Origin: Rhodocyclaceae bacterium
GTDB lineage: Bacteria; Pseudomonadota; Gammaproteobacteria; Burkholderiales; Rhodocyclaceae
Length of the DNA: 6,398 bases
Assembly (NCBI GenBank): GCA_030682595.1
Contig: JAUXNZ010000247.1
Location: 1-6,398, forward strand
Direction of reading: 5' to 3'
In this document: in pieces, positions 6,108 through 6,398 of the stretch
Position numbering within the stretch: the first letter of the stretch is position 1
Layout of the letters: each line of letters opens with the position of its first letter
Position numbers and translations under genes: made by a program
Notes under the pieces: model-generated
Databases searched by the model: none
What the model saw: only the letters and a program-made list of their open reading frames with translations
What the model was told of the DNA's origin: nothing

Positions 6108-6398
6108 TCAGTCCGCCTGCTTGCGCAGAAAAGCCGGAATATCGTACTTGTCCATGCCGGTATCGGACATGGCCTGGGCGCGGCTGTCGCGACTGCCGCG
6201 ATTGCTGACGAACATCCCTTCCAGGTCGAGGCTTCCCGTCGTTCCCGCGGTGGCCATCGACACGCCCGTGCCGAGCGGCAGGTTGTCGGTGCCGGTGCGT
6301 AGCCCAACGCCTTCGTTGATGTAAGTCTTCAGTTCCGGCTTGCGGCGCGCCAGCGCGGCCGAGCCGAGGCCGGTCGCGACGACGGTGACGCGCAACTG
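6108..6398 (-). CDS. ftsZ: Cell division protein FtsZ, C-terminal part
   Basis: Tubulin-like GTPase that polymerises into the Z-ring at midcell. Only the last 96 codons are in the window; the gene continues past the right edge, so the GTPase domain is not visible. The visible part begins QLRVTVVATGLG, matching the end of the FtsZ C-terminal core domain (RVTVVATG in E. coli). A short linker of about 70 residues, rich in Gly, Thr and Ser, follows. It ends with the conserved C-terminal peptide YDIPAFLRKQAD, nearly identical to the E. coli tail that binds FtsA and ZipA. The stop codon is TGA (6110-6108). The gene converges on rsmA with 42 bp between the two stops, filled by the shared terminator. 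In most proteobacteria ftsZ ends the dcw cluster and is followed by lpxC; here what follows it is the oppositely oriented rsmA. Confidence 0.96.
   Translation of the reverse strand, partial: QLRVTVVATGLGSAALARRKPELKTYINEGVGLRTGTDNLPLGTGVSMATAGTTGSLDLEGMFVSNRGSRDSRAQAMSDTGMDKYDIPAFLRKQAD

Noticed and set aside
1..6398. Mobile elements, CRISPR arrays, tRNA/rRNA genes, riboswitches, defence cassettes
   Set aside because: None seen. Coding density is nearly complete, every gene is a recognised housekeeping or envelope gene, and no long direct repeats or terminal inverted repeats stand out.

Overview
The window is a piece of ordinary, high-GC proteobacterial chromosome, most likely from a betaproteobacterium. 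The lineage call rests on three things. The coding sequence is GC-rich throughout. The gene order is phosphotransferase (divergent) / lptD - surA - pdxA - rsmA. The FtsZ tail is of proteobacterial type and ends in DIPAFLRKQAD. I cannot place it to genus from the sequence alone; Rhodocyclales or Nitrosomonadales-like groups are a guess.

Layout, left to right. Positions 1-384 (minus) hold the first 128 codons of an AmgK-type sugar kinase / aminoglycoside-phosphotransferase-fold protein, cut by the window edge. Positions 385-476 are a short divergent control region with extended -10-like motifs on both strands. From 477 to 6065 a tightly packed plus-strand run encodes LptD (outer-membrane LPS insertase), SurA (periplasmic chaperone/PPIase), PdxA (vitamin B6 biosynthesis) and RsmA/KsgA (16S rRNA dimethyltransferase). 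Spacing is 15 bp between lptD and surA, a 29-bp overlap between surA and pdxA, and a 4-bp ATGA overlap between pdxA and rsmA. A GC-rich hairpin with U-tracts on both sides (6061-6099) closes the run. Positions 6108-6398 (minus) are the 3' end of ftsZ, converging on rsmA.

Functionally, most of the genes serve the cell envelope. SurA escorts outer-membrane proteins, and LptD is a well-known SurA client; LptD places LPS in the outer leaflet. The AmgK-like kinase, if correctly assigned, works in peptidoglycan sugar recycling, and FtsZ drives division. PdxA and RsmA are housekeeping genes that travel with surA/lptD in many Gammaproteobacteria and Betaproteobacteria.

I found no mobile element, CRISPR array, tRNA/rRNA, defence gene or unknown gene cassette, and no evidence for a new system. 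The points worth a second look are small: a two-cysteine LptD, a SurA whose first parvulin domain has lost signature residues, opposed promoter motifs upstream of lptD, and a perfect hairpin inside a variable stretch of rsmA.
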